In this document: piece by piece, positions 1-11,201 of the stretch
Layout: every line of letters starts with the position of its first letter
Numbering within the stretch: the first letter of the stretch is position 1
Origin: Malus domestica
Lineage: Eukaryota; Streptophyta; Magnoliopsida; Rosales; Rosaceae
Length of the DNA: 64,000 nucleotides
Assembly (NCBI RefSeq): GCF_042453785.1
Contig: NC_091667.1
Coordinates: forward strand, 20,387,501-20,451,500
Direction of reading: 5' to 3'
Program-made: the position numbers and the translations under genes
Notes under the pieces: generated by a model
The model's database searches: none
What the model saw: the letters and a program-made list of their open reading frames with translations, nothing else
What the model was told of the DNA's origin: nothing

Positions 1-9
1 CATGTTCTC

Positions 10-18
10 TATATATAT
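10..18 (+). promoter_or_regulatory. TATA box of kiwellin-like gene
   Basis: A TATATATAT run lies about 65 bases upstream of the ATG at 81, which suits a plant TATA box with a short 5' UTR that starts near 40-50. The promoter proper lies outside the window. This is inferred from position and composition only. Confidence 0.5.
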
Positions 19-80
19 CCAACAAAAGGATCCGACTTCTTCAAACCAACGTAAACCAAGGCCAGAGAAAGAAAGAGAAG

Positions 81-653
81 ATGAATAACAAGATGTTTTC
101 AAGTTCTTTTTTCTTCATCTTAATCATTCTTGCTACGAACTGGTTGAGCATTGAAGCTCAAAAATGCAAGCCTAGTGGCAAGCTTAGGGGGAAAGAGCCT
201 CCTCCAGGACAATGTAACCAAGGGAATGACTCCGAGTGCTGCAAAAAAGGCAAGCTTTACCCCACCTACACGTGCTCACCTCAGGTGTCTAAGAAAACGA
301 AAGCAACCTTGACCATCAACAGCTTTCAAAAGGGTGGTGATGGTGGCGGTCCATCAGCATGTGACAATAAGTTCCACTCGGATAAGAGTCCTGTTGTGGC
401 ATTGTCGACAGGCTGGTACAACAAAGGGAGCCGGTGTTTAGACCATATTACCATCCATGGTAATGGAAGGACTGTCAAAGCGATGGTTGTCGACGAGTGC
501 GACTCCACAGTAGGATGTGATGCCGAGCACGATTACCAGCCTCCATGTGCTAACAATTTGGTTGACGCCTCTAAAGCTGTTTGGAAGGCCTTGGGAGTGT
601 CAGAAAGTGACCCAAAATGGGGTTTTATGGATATATTCTGGTCTGATGCGTAA
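81..653 (+). CDS. Kiwellin-like (ripening-related) secreted cysteine-rich protein
   Basis: Single-exon gene of 190 residues. Residues 1-26 form a hydrophobic signal peptide, so the product is probably apoplastic. The mature part begins at QKCKPSG and has the kiwellin pattern: an N-terminal cysteine-rich segment ([16 protein letters not shown], about residues 43-58), then a double-psi beta-barrel-like domain with the family signature [10 protein letters not shown] (about 110-119), VVDECDS (about 136-142) and a C-terminal [12 protein letters not shown]. The length matches kiwellin and ripening-related (grip22-type) proteins. Family members are allergens and fruit proteins, and maize kiwellins bind a secreted fungal chorismate mutase, so a defence role is plausible but inferred. 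The start is the first ATG after the TATA box; another Met follows at residue 5. No lesion is visible. A broken paralogous fragment lies 0.8 kb downstream. Confidence 0.93.
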   Translation: MNNKMFSSSFFFILIILATNWLSIEAQKCKPSGKLRGKEPPPGQCNQGNDSECCKKGKLYPTYTCSPQVSKKTKATLTINSFQKGGDGGGPSACDNKFHSDKSPVVALSTGWYNKGSRCLDHITIHGNGRTVKAMVVDECDSTVGCDAEHDYQPPCANNLVDASKAVWKALGVSESDPKWGFMDIFWSDA

Positions 654-677
654 TTGAGTGGTTTCCTCCATTTTTCC

Positions 678-683
678 AATAAA
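678..683 (+). terminator. Polyadenylation signal of kiwellin-like gene
   Basis: AATAAA lies 25 bases after the stop codon. A second AATAAA at 825-830 may be the distal site. Motif-based call. Confidence 0.45.
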
Positions 684-1486
684 AATTAGTGTGAAAGGTT
701 CAATGCTTTTGTTGGGCTAGCTCATGCCTAATACTGCGACTGTGTCAAGAGTGTGAAGCTGTACAACATGTTGTACTATCGTCATCTCTCTTGTTTCTTC
801 ATTCCTATTTCCAAGTTTATGGGGAATAAAGTTCACTTGAATTAGTGAAATGAGTAAACTTCTTTTGTCATATAATTGGCATTGTATGTTTGTCTTTCTC
901 TTTCTGGTGTCTTATTTTGTTAAACTGTCAATTTAACACCGTATTAATTCAAACAATAGTCCAAATAACCAATCGTTTTTAATTTGACAGTATGATATAA
1001 TAATCAACATGACATTAATATTCAGCGTCTGAATTACAAGAAGACGTTATCATAAGGTGTAAAGCTTATTTTGCATCTATATTTAGTCCTAAGTTTAATT
1101 AGAAGCCCTCTCAAGATCCAAAAGGATTTTCTTTCTGGCTATTTCTTTAGTTGATATCTTTTAGTATCTTTTTTAGCTATACATCATCAGATATTTGAAT
1201 CAACCAAGAAATACAGAAGAAACAATAAATACATGATTTGTATGGTGGTGATATAATAAAAACAGAGAAGCTTTTCGACGTTTTCATTACTGTCTGCCGA
1301 TCATCAGATAGTGTTTATGATAACTTTTTAATTCATTTACCTCACTAATTGTATTACAAAACACCACGTATTTGAAGCAGTATACTCTATCTGCAGAGAA
1401 GATTACAAACATATCATAATTTGACATAGAAAAAACAGCTGTTTCAGGCAGTATTAGGCATCAGAAGGAAGATTGAAGAAGATCAT
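684..1486. other. AT-rich spacer
   Basis: No coding or repeat structure is recognised here apart from the kiwellin 3' UTR at the left end. Confidence 0.5.
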
Positions 1487-1583
1487 ATGAAGGATCAGAT
1501 TTATATATGCAGATGCTTTTCTCTTCATCTTACTCGTTCTTGTAACAAAGAGAATGACTCCGACGGCTACAAGAAAGGAAAGG
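1487..1583 (+). pseudogene. Fragment of a kiwellin-like gene
   Basis: The stretch resembles the start of the intact gene at 81. The signal-peptide codons (CTTCATCTTACTCGTTCTTG against CTTCATCTTAATCATTCTTG) run directly into the codons for the [10 protein letters not shown] motif, here NDSDGYKKGK. About 90 bases between the two segments are missing, both motif cysteines are changed, and the similarity stops soon after AAGGTTC. The 65-codon open frame here is not a functional protein. It is best read as a truncated tandem duplicate. Confidence 0.72.
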
Positions 1584-1738
1584 TTCACGTGTTTGTAAGA
1601 TATTTATCATGTTATATTGTTAGTTTCGTTCAAACAACGGTGACACAAACTAACAGTTTTATGTCGACAAGTCCAAAAACATAACATACAATTACGTCTG
1701 GCAAAAGAACATTTTCATTCTTATATGTCGAAAAGAAG

Positions 1739-3046
1739 GTTGTTTTCATCACAGATGGTATCTGAAATTGACCATCACCATCAAGATGGTCTCTAAAATT
1801 GAAAATCAATCAATGTAGTTCCTGAAAATAGGTGTCGCAAATCAACGTGGTCCTTCCGTCACAATTTTGTTAAAATTCCGTTAAGTGCTAATGTAGCACA
1901 TATATGAGCGCAACAATATTTACGGGTTTTTATCACAAATGATCCCTGAAATTGACTCACACCATTAAGATGGTCTTTGAAATTGACCCACATTATCAAG
2001 ATGGTCCCTAAAATTGAAAATTGATGAATGTAGTCTTTGAAAATAGGTGTTGCAAATCAATATGATCTTTCAGCCACAATTCCGTAAAATTTTTGTTATA
2101 TGTTGATGTGGGTATAATAATTAATTAAAAAAGTTGTCTAAATACTTTTTTGCACAATATAATTTTTTTTCTTATAGTATGACCTACTCCAAAGAGAGAT
2201 CCCTTCTAGAAATTCTCAAAGGCACAAGGCTTAACCAAGGCCTAAGAGGGGGTTTGAAAATAGTTTTCAACCAACAATAGACGCACCTCGATTATAACCT
2301 CATTATTTCAAGGTAGACCTCGTCGTTCTTTGAGTCACCAGACCACCAGGGAAGCGTCAAACAAGCTCTCCAAGATTAAAGTTGTGAGGATGTTGATCGC
2401 CTAAATGTTAACGGTGATGTCCCAAAAGTCGTTGCAATCAACCAAGCCATCACCAAAGGTGATCTCGATCGAGGTTCAATTTGATGAAGGGTGTTGAATT
2501 GTGTAAATTTTGATGTTTTGAGATTTTTTTTAGAGAATAGATTGCGAAGGAGGTAGATGAATGTGGACAGGGATTGGAGGTGATTGTAGGACTAAGTTTT
2601 TTGCTTCACAATTTTTTATTAACAATTAAATTATTAAACCTATTTGTAATTTTTTTAAATTTAATTAGGCTTTTGTGATCCATTTATATGTCACATCAGC
2701 ACATAACAGAATTGTGACGGAATGACTACATTAATTTGGGATACTTATTTGCGGGACTACATTGATTGATTTTCAATTTCAGGGATCACTTTGATGTCAC
2801 AGGTCAATTTTAGGGACCATTTTGATGTTGCGGGTTAATTTCAAAGATCATTTATGAGAAAATAGGACTTATGGAACCTATTTATGTGCCACATCAGCAC
2901 TTAATGAAAATTTTTAATAGAATTGTGACGGAAGGACCACATTAATTTGCGACACTTATTTTCAGGAACTGCATTAATTATTTTCAATTTAAGGGATCAT
3001 GTTGATGGTGAGGGTCAATTTCAGGAACTATTTGTGATAAAACCCC
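1739..3046. mobile_element. Mutator/foldback-like element with duplicated terminal inverted repeats
   Basis: The two ends are inverted copies of each other: the left starts GTTTTCATCACAGATGG and the right ends ATTTGTGATAAAACCCC. Each arm (about 1739-1925 plus 1930-2115 left; 2670-2860 plus 2870-3046 right) holds two tandem copies of a ~185-base unit with recurring phrases such as CCTGAAATTGA, GTCGCAAATCAA and TTCCGTCACAATT. The 500-base core (2160-2660) has no transposase frame. This suits a non-autonomous TIR element. The superfamily is inferred, because no clear target duplication could be assigned. Confidence 0.75.
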
Positions 3047-3364
3047 AAAACAAAACGACTGGAAGCCAAGCCACTGATGCTTAACCTGTTCATCAATCTC
3101 TGAATGTCAAGTTTCCTTGATAGCTTTGATAAAGTTAGGAGGTTTGATTTAACCATTTATAGATGTTTGAAAATGCAGAACAAAACATCAATACTTCTAA
3201 CCATGATTACAACAGTTTGCATACATCTGTGTACACGTCCATGATTGACAATAAACATTAAACAGAACACCAGCAGATACGCCTTACGATTTACAAGTAC
3301 TGCTATGAAAATCCAAAACCGGATACATTGGCAGGACAAACTTTACCACATCCAAGTAGACCTA

Positions 3365-6300
3365 TTACAACATACTATCCGTTCTTGCTGGCAGCCTTCT
3401 GAAGAAGTTAATCGGGGTTGATGGCATCTTACCCCTGAACCTCGGGTGCCTCATGAGGTAAATGCCACCGAGAAGAACCAGGACCTGGAAAGGGGTCACG
3501 TACAACACAATAGCAGCCACGAGACAGAAAGTAATATATAAAGTAGTGGCACGAGGATCACGCCAACTGAGAAGTGCCTGAAGCCTCTCCCCTTGGGTTG
3601 CAACATCACCCACCACGGTTTGAATTCTTCCAGCAACACTCCTCAAGCGGTCATACCTCATTCGAACTATATCTGAACCCCGTGATGTTGGGAATGTGTC
3701 AAATTCCTCATCAAGCTCGTCAGGGTGCACAGCATCTGCATATGAGATTCTTGTGTTCATGTGAGGAGGGTACCTTGGGCGGTACCTCCAGTTCCAAATC
3801 CCTATCAGAAACATGTATAGGAACACAGTTGGTAAAATCAGTTCTGGGAAACACACGAGCATCATGAACAGAACATGTACTAGTACTGTTGTGATGGGGT
3901 TTTTCCATTTGCAGACTTCTCCAAACCATTTTGCAATAGCAAACAACCCTGAAAAAACTGCCATCAGTCTGAAAAAGTTTGCCTTGCTGCGCCTCATGCT
4001 CCAAAGATGAGAGTCTGCATCCGACATGTATTCTACTACTTCCTTCCTGAGAGGTGGTTCTGCCCGACTAAGACGAGCTGCCACTATGTTGACAGCTTGA
4101 TGACGTAACATATCTTGCTGCATCACACTCAATGGCCTTGCATAATGCATCTTTGGCAAAAGGGGTTTCGAGTATTTAAACATCATGTTAACGAATGATG
4201 TGCATGAAAATCTGATTGCAAGATGCAATTCACCCATCTTTTTTACACCTGAAGGATGAAGAACTAGTAATGGGTAATTGTGTGTGTAGACACGGCCAGT
4301 CTCAAGGGTAGAGATTCGAATCCGGACCTTGCCAATTTTCACATCCCTGCCACTGCCATTTGTATTACCAATCTGACTGTTATCAAAAACCCCCACCGTG
4401 AGAACCGTGGCAGGATCATAAACCTCCCAAGTGTACTGCTCATTGTATTTTGGGCTCAGGCTGTTATTTATAGTTCGAGTACGAACCCATTTTTGCCCAT
4501 ACTTTGCTACACAATATGTGTCTGATACACCCTTCCCATCCCTTGTTTTCATTGGGTGTAGCCCTTCAGCATTTAGAATTCCGAGCTCCAACATACCAAT
4601 ATGTGACTTCCATAGCTGCTTAGCTGTAGGTCGAAGGTCGCTGCTGTAGTGAGTTGACTCATCAAGCACATGGTACCCTCCATCAAGGCAAACACGGAGA
4701 TGGATTCTACTGGAAAACTTATCTTTATCTTTCTTCCGCTGTTCCCCCTCCATGGCATCTGACATATGCTTTTCAAGGTTAAACCATCGGCCACGAATTA
4801 ATCGATCATCAGCACGCCTCTCAACAGCGTTCAATGGTATAACAACCCTTCCTAGGATCTCGTCTTTGCTTGGACCTACGCGATCTTCAACTGAAATGAT
4901 CAGATGATCGTCAAAGGGTTCAGCAGCAACAAACATCAGGTCCTCATTCCACATTGGGTTCATAGCTCGAGATTGAACTGGTTTTGTCTTTAAAACCTGA
5001 TTACCGATCTGTACTTTTGCATATGCATCTGGAAAGCGGGACCTGTCAGATAGAACCAAGTCCTGTGCCTCAATCACATTTACTCGAACATACCATAGTC
5101 TTGGTGAATGGTAAACTTTTGAACGGATGTGTCCATAAGCAACCAAAGAACCATCATCAGGACCAATTGCATCAGAATGCCAGGCCTCTGGAAAAGCCTC
5201 ATCAGCTTGTGTGCCAATCCATACAGCAAGCATCAGCTCTCCTTTGTCCTTCTTCCCATCCTTATCTGCAAGCCGATACCATTCTGGGGCCAATGGGCTG
5301 TCTGGTGGAAATCGACGAGGAACTTCAAGGATCTCAAACCGCACAAACCCAACAAAGTCATCTTTCAAAAGATCCTTGTCTTTGACTACAACGTCCAAAA
5401 CAGATGATTGCTGATTATCCTTTGCAAAAGCAAATACCTGGTTCCATTCAGGGTTCTGCCTTTTCTCAAAATGCCTTGTAATTCCTTTGAAGTTCCCAAC
5501 TCTTACTTCAACATATGGGTCAAGGCTACCTGTTATATCCATGTGAGGGAGGTCACGGGCTTTCACAACTCGTACAAACAGGTACTCCATCTTTTCAACA
5601 AGGTCATAGGTGCCGGATGGCCTGTCTCCAGGTATGACTCGCCCTCCAACAATTCGCCCCCCTCCAAGGTAAGGACTTGTCTCTTTAAGGGAATAATCAG
5701 GAGCTTGAGCTGATGAACCTGGGTACGTGCTGCGAACAACTGGAGGCTGTGGTTGAGACCTCATTTCCTGCATCCCATAGTTCACTGACGACTGCATTGG
5801 TGCTGAAGGAATATTCTGCTGCTGTGCTACGTTGGGGTTTGGAAGGTGGTGAAATGTACGTCTCGACTCAGATTTTCCATTGGACATCATGTTTGAGATA
5901 ACATTTGGAACTTGTGGCGATTGTAATTGAACACGTGCAGAGCGTGAATCTCTGTCCAGAGGTGAATCCAGTGCAGGAAGTGGATTTGAGGATCTTATAG
6001 ACGGGTCATCAGTAACAAAAACTTTTAGACCAAGCTCTCCCTTAACGCGTGAGAAAAGGCCTCGCTTCTCCAGAGGGTAGTGCAAAACAACAGCATCAGA
6101 ATATGGAACAAATGATGTCCCAGTAAGACAAACCTTTCCGAGGAAAGAATTGGAGTTGCCCTTACCATGGTGATATATATAGGCTTCAAGACTGAGGTTA
6201 GAGAGATCGCTTGGATCAGAGATGTTGAAGTAGAAGCTCTCGTTCCAAACGGGATTGAGATCTTTTTCTTTTATGGTGGTTCGGAATCTCTGATGATCAA

Positions 6301-6394
6301 AGTGGAGCTCCACAAATGCGTTGGCAGCGCCCTGCCCATCTTTGGGCATAAGGTCATGGGCAGCCACAACCTCCACCCCTAACTTAAAGTTCAT
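3365..6394 (-). CDS. MCTP: Multiple C2 domain and transmembrane region protein (MCTP)
   Basis: Uninterrupted 1009-residue frame. It has an N-terminal C2 domain (about 1-125, beginning MNFKLGVEVVAAHDLMPKDG), a proline/serine-rich linker (about 130-255), and C2 domains at about 265-390 (ARDLPHMDITGSLDPYVEV), 425-550 (LVLSDRSRFPDAYAKVQIG) and 590-725 (GVSDTYCVAKYGQKWVRTRT). The C-terminal PRT_C region (about 850-1009) has two hydrophobic hairpins, around VLFMMLVCFPELILPTVFLY and near the C-terminus. Plant MCTPs sit at ER-plasma membrane contacts in plasmodesmata and affect cell-cell trafficking; FTIP1 and QUIRKY are examples. The length and the MNFKLGVEVV start fit the ~1000-residue four-C2 class (MCTP6-like) rather than the ~790-residue FTIP1 class. 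The single coding exon is usual for the family. A 5'-UTR intron is likely upstream. Confidence 0.95.
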   Translation of the reverse strand: MNFKLGVEVVAAHDLMPKDGQGAANAFVELHFDHQRFRTTIKEKDLNPVWNESFYFNISDPSDLSNLSLEAYIYHHGKGNSNSFLGKVCLTGTSFVPYSDAVVLHYPLEKRGLFSRVKGELGLKVFVTDDPSIRSSNPLPALDSPLDRDSRSARVQLQSPQVPNVISNMMSNGKSESRRTFHHLPNPNVAQQQNIPSAPMQSSVNYGMQEMRSQPQPPVVRSTYPGSSAQAPDYSLKETSPYLGGGRIVGGRVIPGDRPSGTYDLVEKMEYLFVRVVKARDLPHMDITGSLDPYVEVRVGNFKGITRHFEKRQNPEWNQVFAFAKDNQQSSVLDVVVKDKDLLKDDFVGFVRFEILEVPRRFPPDSPLAPEWYRLADKDGKKDKGELMLAVWIGTQADEAFPEAWHSDAIGPDDGSLVAYGHIRSKVYHSPRLWYVRVNVIEAQDLVLSDRSRFPDAYAKVQIGNQVLKTKPVQSRAMNPMWNEDLMFVAAEPFDDHLIISVEDRVGPSKDEILGRVVIPLNAVERRADDRLIRGRWFNLEKHMSDAMEGEQRKKDKDKFSSRIHLRVCLDGGYHVLDESTHYSSDLRPTAKQLWKSHIGMLELGILNAEGLHPMKTRDGKGVSDTYCVAKYGQKWVRTRTINNSLSPKYNEQYTWEVYDPATVLTVGVFDNSQIGNTNGSGRDVKIGKVRIRISTLETGRVYTHNYPLLVLHPSGVKKMGELHLAIRFSCTSFVNMMFKYSKPLLPKMHYARPLSVMQQDMLRHQAVNIVAARLSRAEPPLRKEVVEYMSDADSHLWSMRRSKANFFRLMAVFSGLFAIAKWFGEVCKWKNPITTVLVHVLFMMLVCFPELILPTVFLYMFLIGIWNWRYRPRYPPHMNTRISYADAVHPDELDEEFDTFPTSRGSDIVRMRYDRLRSVAGRIQTVVGDVATQGERLQALLSWRDPRATTLYITFCLVAAIVLYVTPFQVLVLLGGIYLMRHPRFRGKMPSTPINFFRRLPARTDSML

Positions 6395-6421
6395 TGAACT
6401 TTGACAATCGAAGTAATACTG

Positions 6422-7871
6422 CTGAAAGAAATATATCTAGCTGTTTAAAGGAATTGGTAAGACCGATCGGAGTACCTGAGAATGAACCAAAAAAGTAACT
6501 CAAAATTTACAGATGATACCTCAAATGCCGAAATTAATAGCAAGATAATCACATAGAACCTGTACATATGGAACTGTGTAATCATTAAAAAAATAAAAGT
6601 GTTTGAATGATCAATAAAAATAACGAATGATATTCCCAATTTGTTTAGTACAACTGCAACTAATCACTTGTTTTCTGGTATCTAATTCTATAAAAATCCG
6701 TTTACAAATTACAGTCACTTTTTTCCCTCAGATATTTCAGCAACCAAACAGAACATAAATCTGTTCTAAAGGAAATCGGGAGGTATACGTCTCATTTTAA
6801 ACGTCCCAGAAAATTGATACTCCAAAAGAAATTAAGAAATCAGAAGGGTGATGAGAATCTACAAGTCCTTGTCTTCGACAAGTTAGATTCTCGCAAACAA
6901 TCTTCAATGCTTTACCTTCTTATCAAGTACATGATCTGTAATACCAAGATATTCCGAAACTAAAAGAAAAGAAGAAACAAACAGGAAAAAGCCCTGCACC
7001 CTTTTAAGATTCCAGAGAGTGGAATCTTCCTAAATCATTATTTTCCACTTTCCCCAGAGCAGAAATTTCTTGTTCTGTTCTTTGGGATTACTAAAAAGAA
7101 CTAATTAATTGAAAAGTAAGGTATCCAGAAAGATATGTATATACCATGTCCCTTTATTCAGCTAAAGGAGAAGTAACCTCCATCAAAACACACAGTGCAA
7201 ACATAATATTTCATCCGATTACACAAAATTTGAAGTGAAGAAAGTTGCTGGAGACCCAGATAGAGGAAATATATAATCAGAAATAGGTATATTGAGGAAT
7301 CAATTATCATGGTAAAAACTAAAAACTTTCACAAGAAACAAACAGGCATATATTCAAACTTATAACCTGATTTTTTTTTTTAAACTTGACGAAGTTATAC
7401 AAAACCCACCTCCCTTTTGGACCAAACTTCATAAATTTTCTCAATGATCATAAACCAATTAGCTTTAATAACCATCATTTACCATCCAGAGAAATAGTAT
7501 ATACCATGTTAACTTGTGTCTAAACACACAGAGAAAAGATAAGTTTTACATCCGATTAAACAAAATTTGAGACATGAAAAATGACTGGAGATCAGATACA
7601 TGAAAGATAAGAAACAACAACCATGGTAAAAGATAAAAACTTTCTTAAGAACAAACATACGTATATCCACACAAACAATCATATTATCATAAATTTCAAA
7701 AATATTAAAACCCCAGAAGAGATTATCTCAAATTTTCACCAAACTTCAATTCCAAACTCCAAATTTCTCATATTTCCTCAAGGTCAGAAACCCCATCAGT
7801 TCAAGTAACCATAATCTACCATCCAACACAAAAGTACGCAACAAAGTACATAGCATTAAAAAGAAGCTCAC
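6422..7871 (-). other. Probable 5'-UTR intron of the MCTP gene
   Basis: Reading the minus strand, a CAAG/GTGAGC donor lies at 7872/7871 and a pyrimidine-rich TTTCTTTCAG acceptor at 6423-6422, 27 bases before the MCTP ATG. An alternative acceptor (TTCATTCTCAG) lies near 6478. The interval is AT-rich and non-coding. The leader exon would cover about 7872-8080, and a CT-rich (Y-patch-like) run at 8086-8100 may mark the core promoter. Leader introns are common in large MCTP genes. This is inferred without transcript data. Confidence 0.6.
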
Positions 7872-8334
7872 CTTGTCTTTGAGCTTGACAGGCTGGGTTC
7901 AGAAGCACACAGATTTTGGGAGACAGATTGAATTGAACCCAAAAACAGAGACCAGAAGGAGGGTACTTATGCACAAACAGAAAACTGAAAAATGGAAGAA
8001 AAAAAAAAGATGACAGAGTTTCTGGGATGGTTCCAAGAGAAAGAGAGTCGTCGAAAACGAGTTAAAAATGGACTTTGATTGGCTAGAGAGAGAGAGGGTG
8101 GGGGGTCTACTCTGGCATACGACCGAGAGGAGGGTCGTTGTGATTTGTATTTTAGCCGAGGCGCGTTTATGGCAAAAGACCGGAAAGGCCAATACACATT
8201 TGAGACGAAGTTCTCTGCACTGGCCGGTTGCGTGCACCACGTGGCCTTCAACTACAGCGCTACCTTTTTCTTTTTTATTGAATTTTTGTGTTTTGTTTTA
8301 CCAACTCACTCCAGCATATCTAAATTCCCCATTG

Positions 8335-8467
8335 TAAGTAAAATATCATAGGTTCGATTCTCGTTAAAAGCAAATTTGAACTACATTATTGCTAGCTAAT
8401 TGTGAGGCTAAGTCCACCTCCTCCCTTCATAGTGTAGATAATATTGTTTGCTCAAAAGAAAAAATAG
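8335..8467 (+). mobile_element. tRNA-headed SINE-like sequence (copy 1)
   Basis: A polymerase III B-box-like GGTTCGATTCTC (8352-8363) is followed by GAACTACATTATTGCTAGC, CCACCTCCTCCC and an A-rich tail ending at 8467. A related sequence with the same B-box phrase lies at 60785-60925. The left boundary and the A box are unclear. Confidence 0.55.
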
Positions 8468-8870
8468 GCTACTTGATAAATAAAAAATGCAAATCAACAT
8501 TCAGGTTATGTGGCTAGCCACAATAATAAAAATGTAGCTAGTATTGTTCCTTCCAATCTTACGCTCATAATTCTGAGTTTCATATTATTTATATAAAAGA
8601 GAATTAGCTGGTGAGTTCGTCATGGCATTTCACCTTTTCGTAGCCCTAGAAAACTCATATATGCGTTTCAGTCTCTCTTTGACCACCATAGTGTGATTTA
8701 TCAGTGCCATGAACCAATCACAAAACGTTCTATGTGAGATACAGGCCTAGAATTCATCCCTAACCACTAGGGCACCCCGTGGTGATTAATTTAGCTAGTA
8801 TTGTTAGAGATGCTCTAAGTTTATACATCATGTCTTGGTTGTTTATTAGTTTTGAAGGTAATAAAAAAAA
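8468..8870. other. Spacer
   Basis: AT-rich sequence with no gene or repeat recognised. Confidence 0.4.
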
Positions 8871-10481
8871 GGGAAATACCTAGAAATAAGACAATTTCAT
8901 AATCTTGGGACAGAAATATGACATTTCAAATATGCACACATCATGCACAAGCCATGCACAAACAATCGGACAGAAATAGGATTTTTCCTACACCTTGAAA
9001 TGACCTAATTACCCTTGTATATAAATGGGTTATTTCTTCCCATTTTCTTATTTCTCTCTCTACTCTCTCTCTCTTCTCTCACTTTCTCCCTCACGCACTA
9101 TCTCCCCTTCTCACTGTGCACACACAGTGCACAGTCATCCCGACCAACACCGTCCAAATTGAAGCCACCACTAATTTCATTTCGTCCTTACAAGTCCAAA
9201 ACACCTAGCCTTGTCACAAATCTCGTCCCCAATCGTCGGGATCGAAACTCAAGCAAGCCATAAGTTTTTTGGCCATTTTCCAGCAACACGGCAAACAATC
9301 GAGACTCGAGACCACCACCACTAGACTCGCATTGAGGGTGTGAACAAAGCCTAGTCATTAAATGCTGGTGTTTTGTTGGATGAATTTTTCAGGATTTGCT
9401 CATTGTATGTACACGACATGCATATGATACGCTCACAAATTGAGCCAACCCAAAAACTAAGAAGTTAAATTAGGGTTTGTGTTTCATGTTGGGGCCTATG
9501 GGTTGTGGAATAAATTTCAAGTTTTGACGTGCTACAAAACTAGGAAGGAACAATTTCTGGTTCAAGTGTCCAATTGCAGAAATTTGTGAAATTTTTTCCG
9601 TAATGTGCATGTAGTGTGCATGGCTATATATTAATATGAGAAGCGGAAATGTTCACTAGTTATGATTCGTGTATGTTGTGCCCCGGAATTTAGCGAGTAT
9701 GACCACAACCTAGTTGGCCTCGGCAAAAACAAAAATTAAGAAAATGATTAGAGGATGTTAAGGATCATGCGTGTTCATGAAATAACGACAACGAGTATCA
9801 TGTTTTCCACTTGCATGGTTAAGCGGTGATTGATATATGTAACAAGACTTTTCAAACTGCCATTGTAATCTTATATACATAACAATTATGTTTTAATTGT
9901 ATCCATTATACCAATAGGTTGCCGTTAAGGTTTCTTATTAATGTGAAAAATAACACGTTGCTCGATCTCCAGTTCTGTGCATAGCATGTGCATGTAATGT
10001 ACATATGATGTGCATGTGGTGTGCATTTAGTGTATATGGTGGTGACGTCACAGGTGATGACATTATTTTTTTTTTTTTTCAAAAAGAGGGTTGTGAGCTA
10101 TGGATTTTTTTGTTGGCTCATAATTGTGAGCATATCATATGCTTGTTGTGTACATACAATGAGCAAATCTTGAAAAATTCATCCAACAAAACACCAACAT
10201 TTAATGACTGGGTTTTGTTCCCACCCTCGATGCAAGTCTAGTGGTGGTGGTCTCGAGCCTTAGTTGTTTGCCGTGTTGCTGGAAAATGGTAGGAAAATTC
10301 GTGGCTTGCTTGAGGTTCGATTGCAACTATCGAGGATGAGATTCATGACAAGGCTAGGTGTTTTGGACTTATGAGGACGAGATGAAATTGGTGGTGGCTT
10401 CGATTTGGACAGTGTTGGTCAGGATGAGAGTGCATCGTGCGTGAACAGTGAGAAAGGGAGAGAGAGTGCGTGAGGAAGAAA

Positions 10482-10521
<40 letters not shown>

Positions 10522-10670
10522 AAAATGGGAGGACATAACCCATTTATAAGTGGGCATTTTAGTAATTTAAGTTTTGTGCATGGTCTGCATGGCTTATACA
10601 TTGCCGATATGTCCTATTTTTGTCCCAATATTAAGAAATTGTCCTATTTTGGAGTATTTCACCCCCCCCC
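8871..10670. mobile_element. Long-TIR (Mutator-like) non-autonomous element
   Basis: The left end GGGAAATACCTAGAAATAAG is answered by an inverted right end (minus strand GGTGAAATACTCCAAAATAG). Arms of about 500 bases (8871-9400 and 10180-10670) pair along most of their length, for example AAACACCTAGCCTTGTCA on the left with TGACAAGGCTAGGTGTTT on the right. The left arm has a TATATAAAT and a CT-rich run, and the right arm holds the matching GA run. No transposase frame is present in the 0.8-kb core. GGG...CCC ends and long TIRs suit MULEs. The A-rich flanks hide any target duplication. Confidence 0.75.
10485..10515 (+). repeat. (GA)n microsatellite
   Basis: Pure GA run inside the right arm of the long-TIR element. 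The left arm has the interrupted CT counterpart at 9055-9085. Confidence 0.85.
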
Positions 10671-10674
10671 CCCC

Positions 10675-11170
10675 AAAAAAATAAAAAACAATCTGTCTCT
10701 TAATGATACTATCTGGCATTTGCAAAATCCCTCTTACATACATTTGAATGATTATAAAGTACATTTCTAAATCTCAAATCTAAAATTTTTGTAGTGTATC
10801 TCTTGGCCTAAATTTTTGAGGCATTGATAGTTTTCAACAAACCTAAAGGCTTCGGAAGCATGATCAGAATAATACGGAGTGGTTACAGTTTTGAGCAAAA
10901 TATGTATGTCTTCGGAAACTTTGCTAAAAACATATTTTGAAAACTTTGGCCCCTTTTTTTTTTAATTTTAATATTTATTTAATTAAAATATTATTTATTG
11001 AATAATATGTTGAAAATACGTAAATTTTATATGTATTATTAAAGATAGATGAACATAATGTGTTTTAAACGAAAAAATTATGTAATTGTATAATGCATTT
11101 ATTCTTCGTTGGAGTTATAAATAACATACAATTTAAAGAATATTAATAGGTGTAAGGACAACGATAGTTT

Positions 11171-11201
<31 letters not shown>

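Noticed and set aside
3574..6382. Many open frames on the plus strand opposite the MCTP gene
   Set aside because: They are shadows of the 1009-residue minus-strand frame. None has a recognisable domain.
7899..8251. Minus-strand frames of 113 and 94 codons upstream of MCTP
   Set aside because: They lie in the predicted leader exon, are low-complexity (Phe/Ser-rich) and overlap the donor region. They read as 5' UTR, not a gene.
8352..8363. GGTTCGATTCTC as part of a tRNA gene
   Set aside because: No acceptor stem or anticodon arm can be built around it. It fits a SINE head instead.
9015..9263. 82-codon plus frame rich in Leu/Ser
   Set aside because: It is part of the TIR of the long-TIR element and reflects the CT-rich tract.
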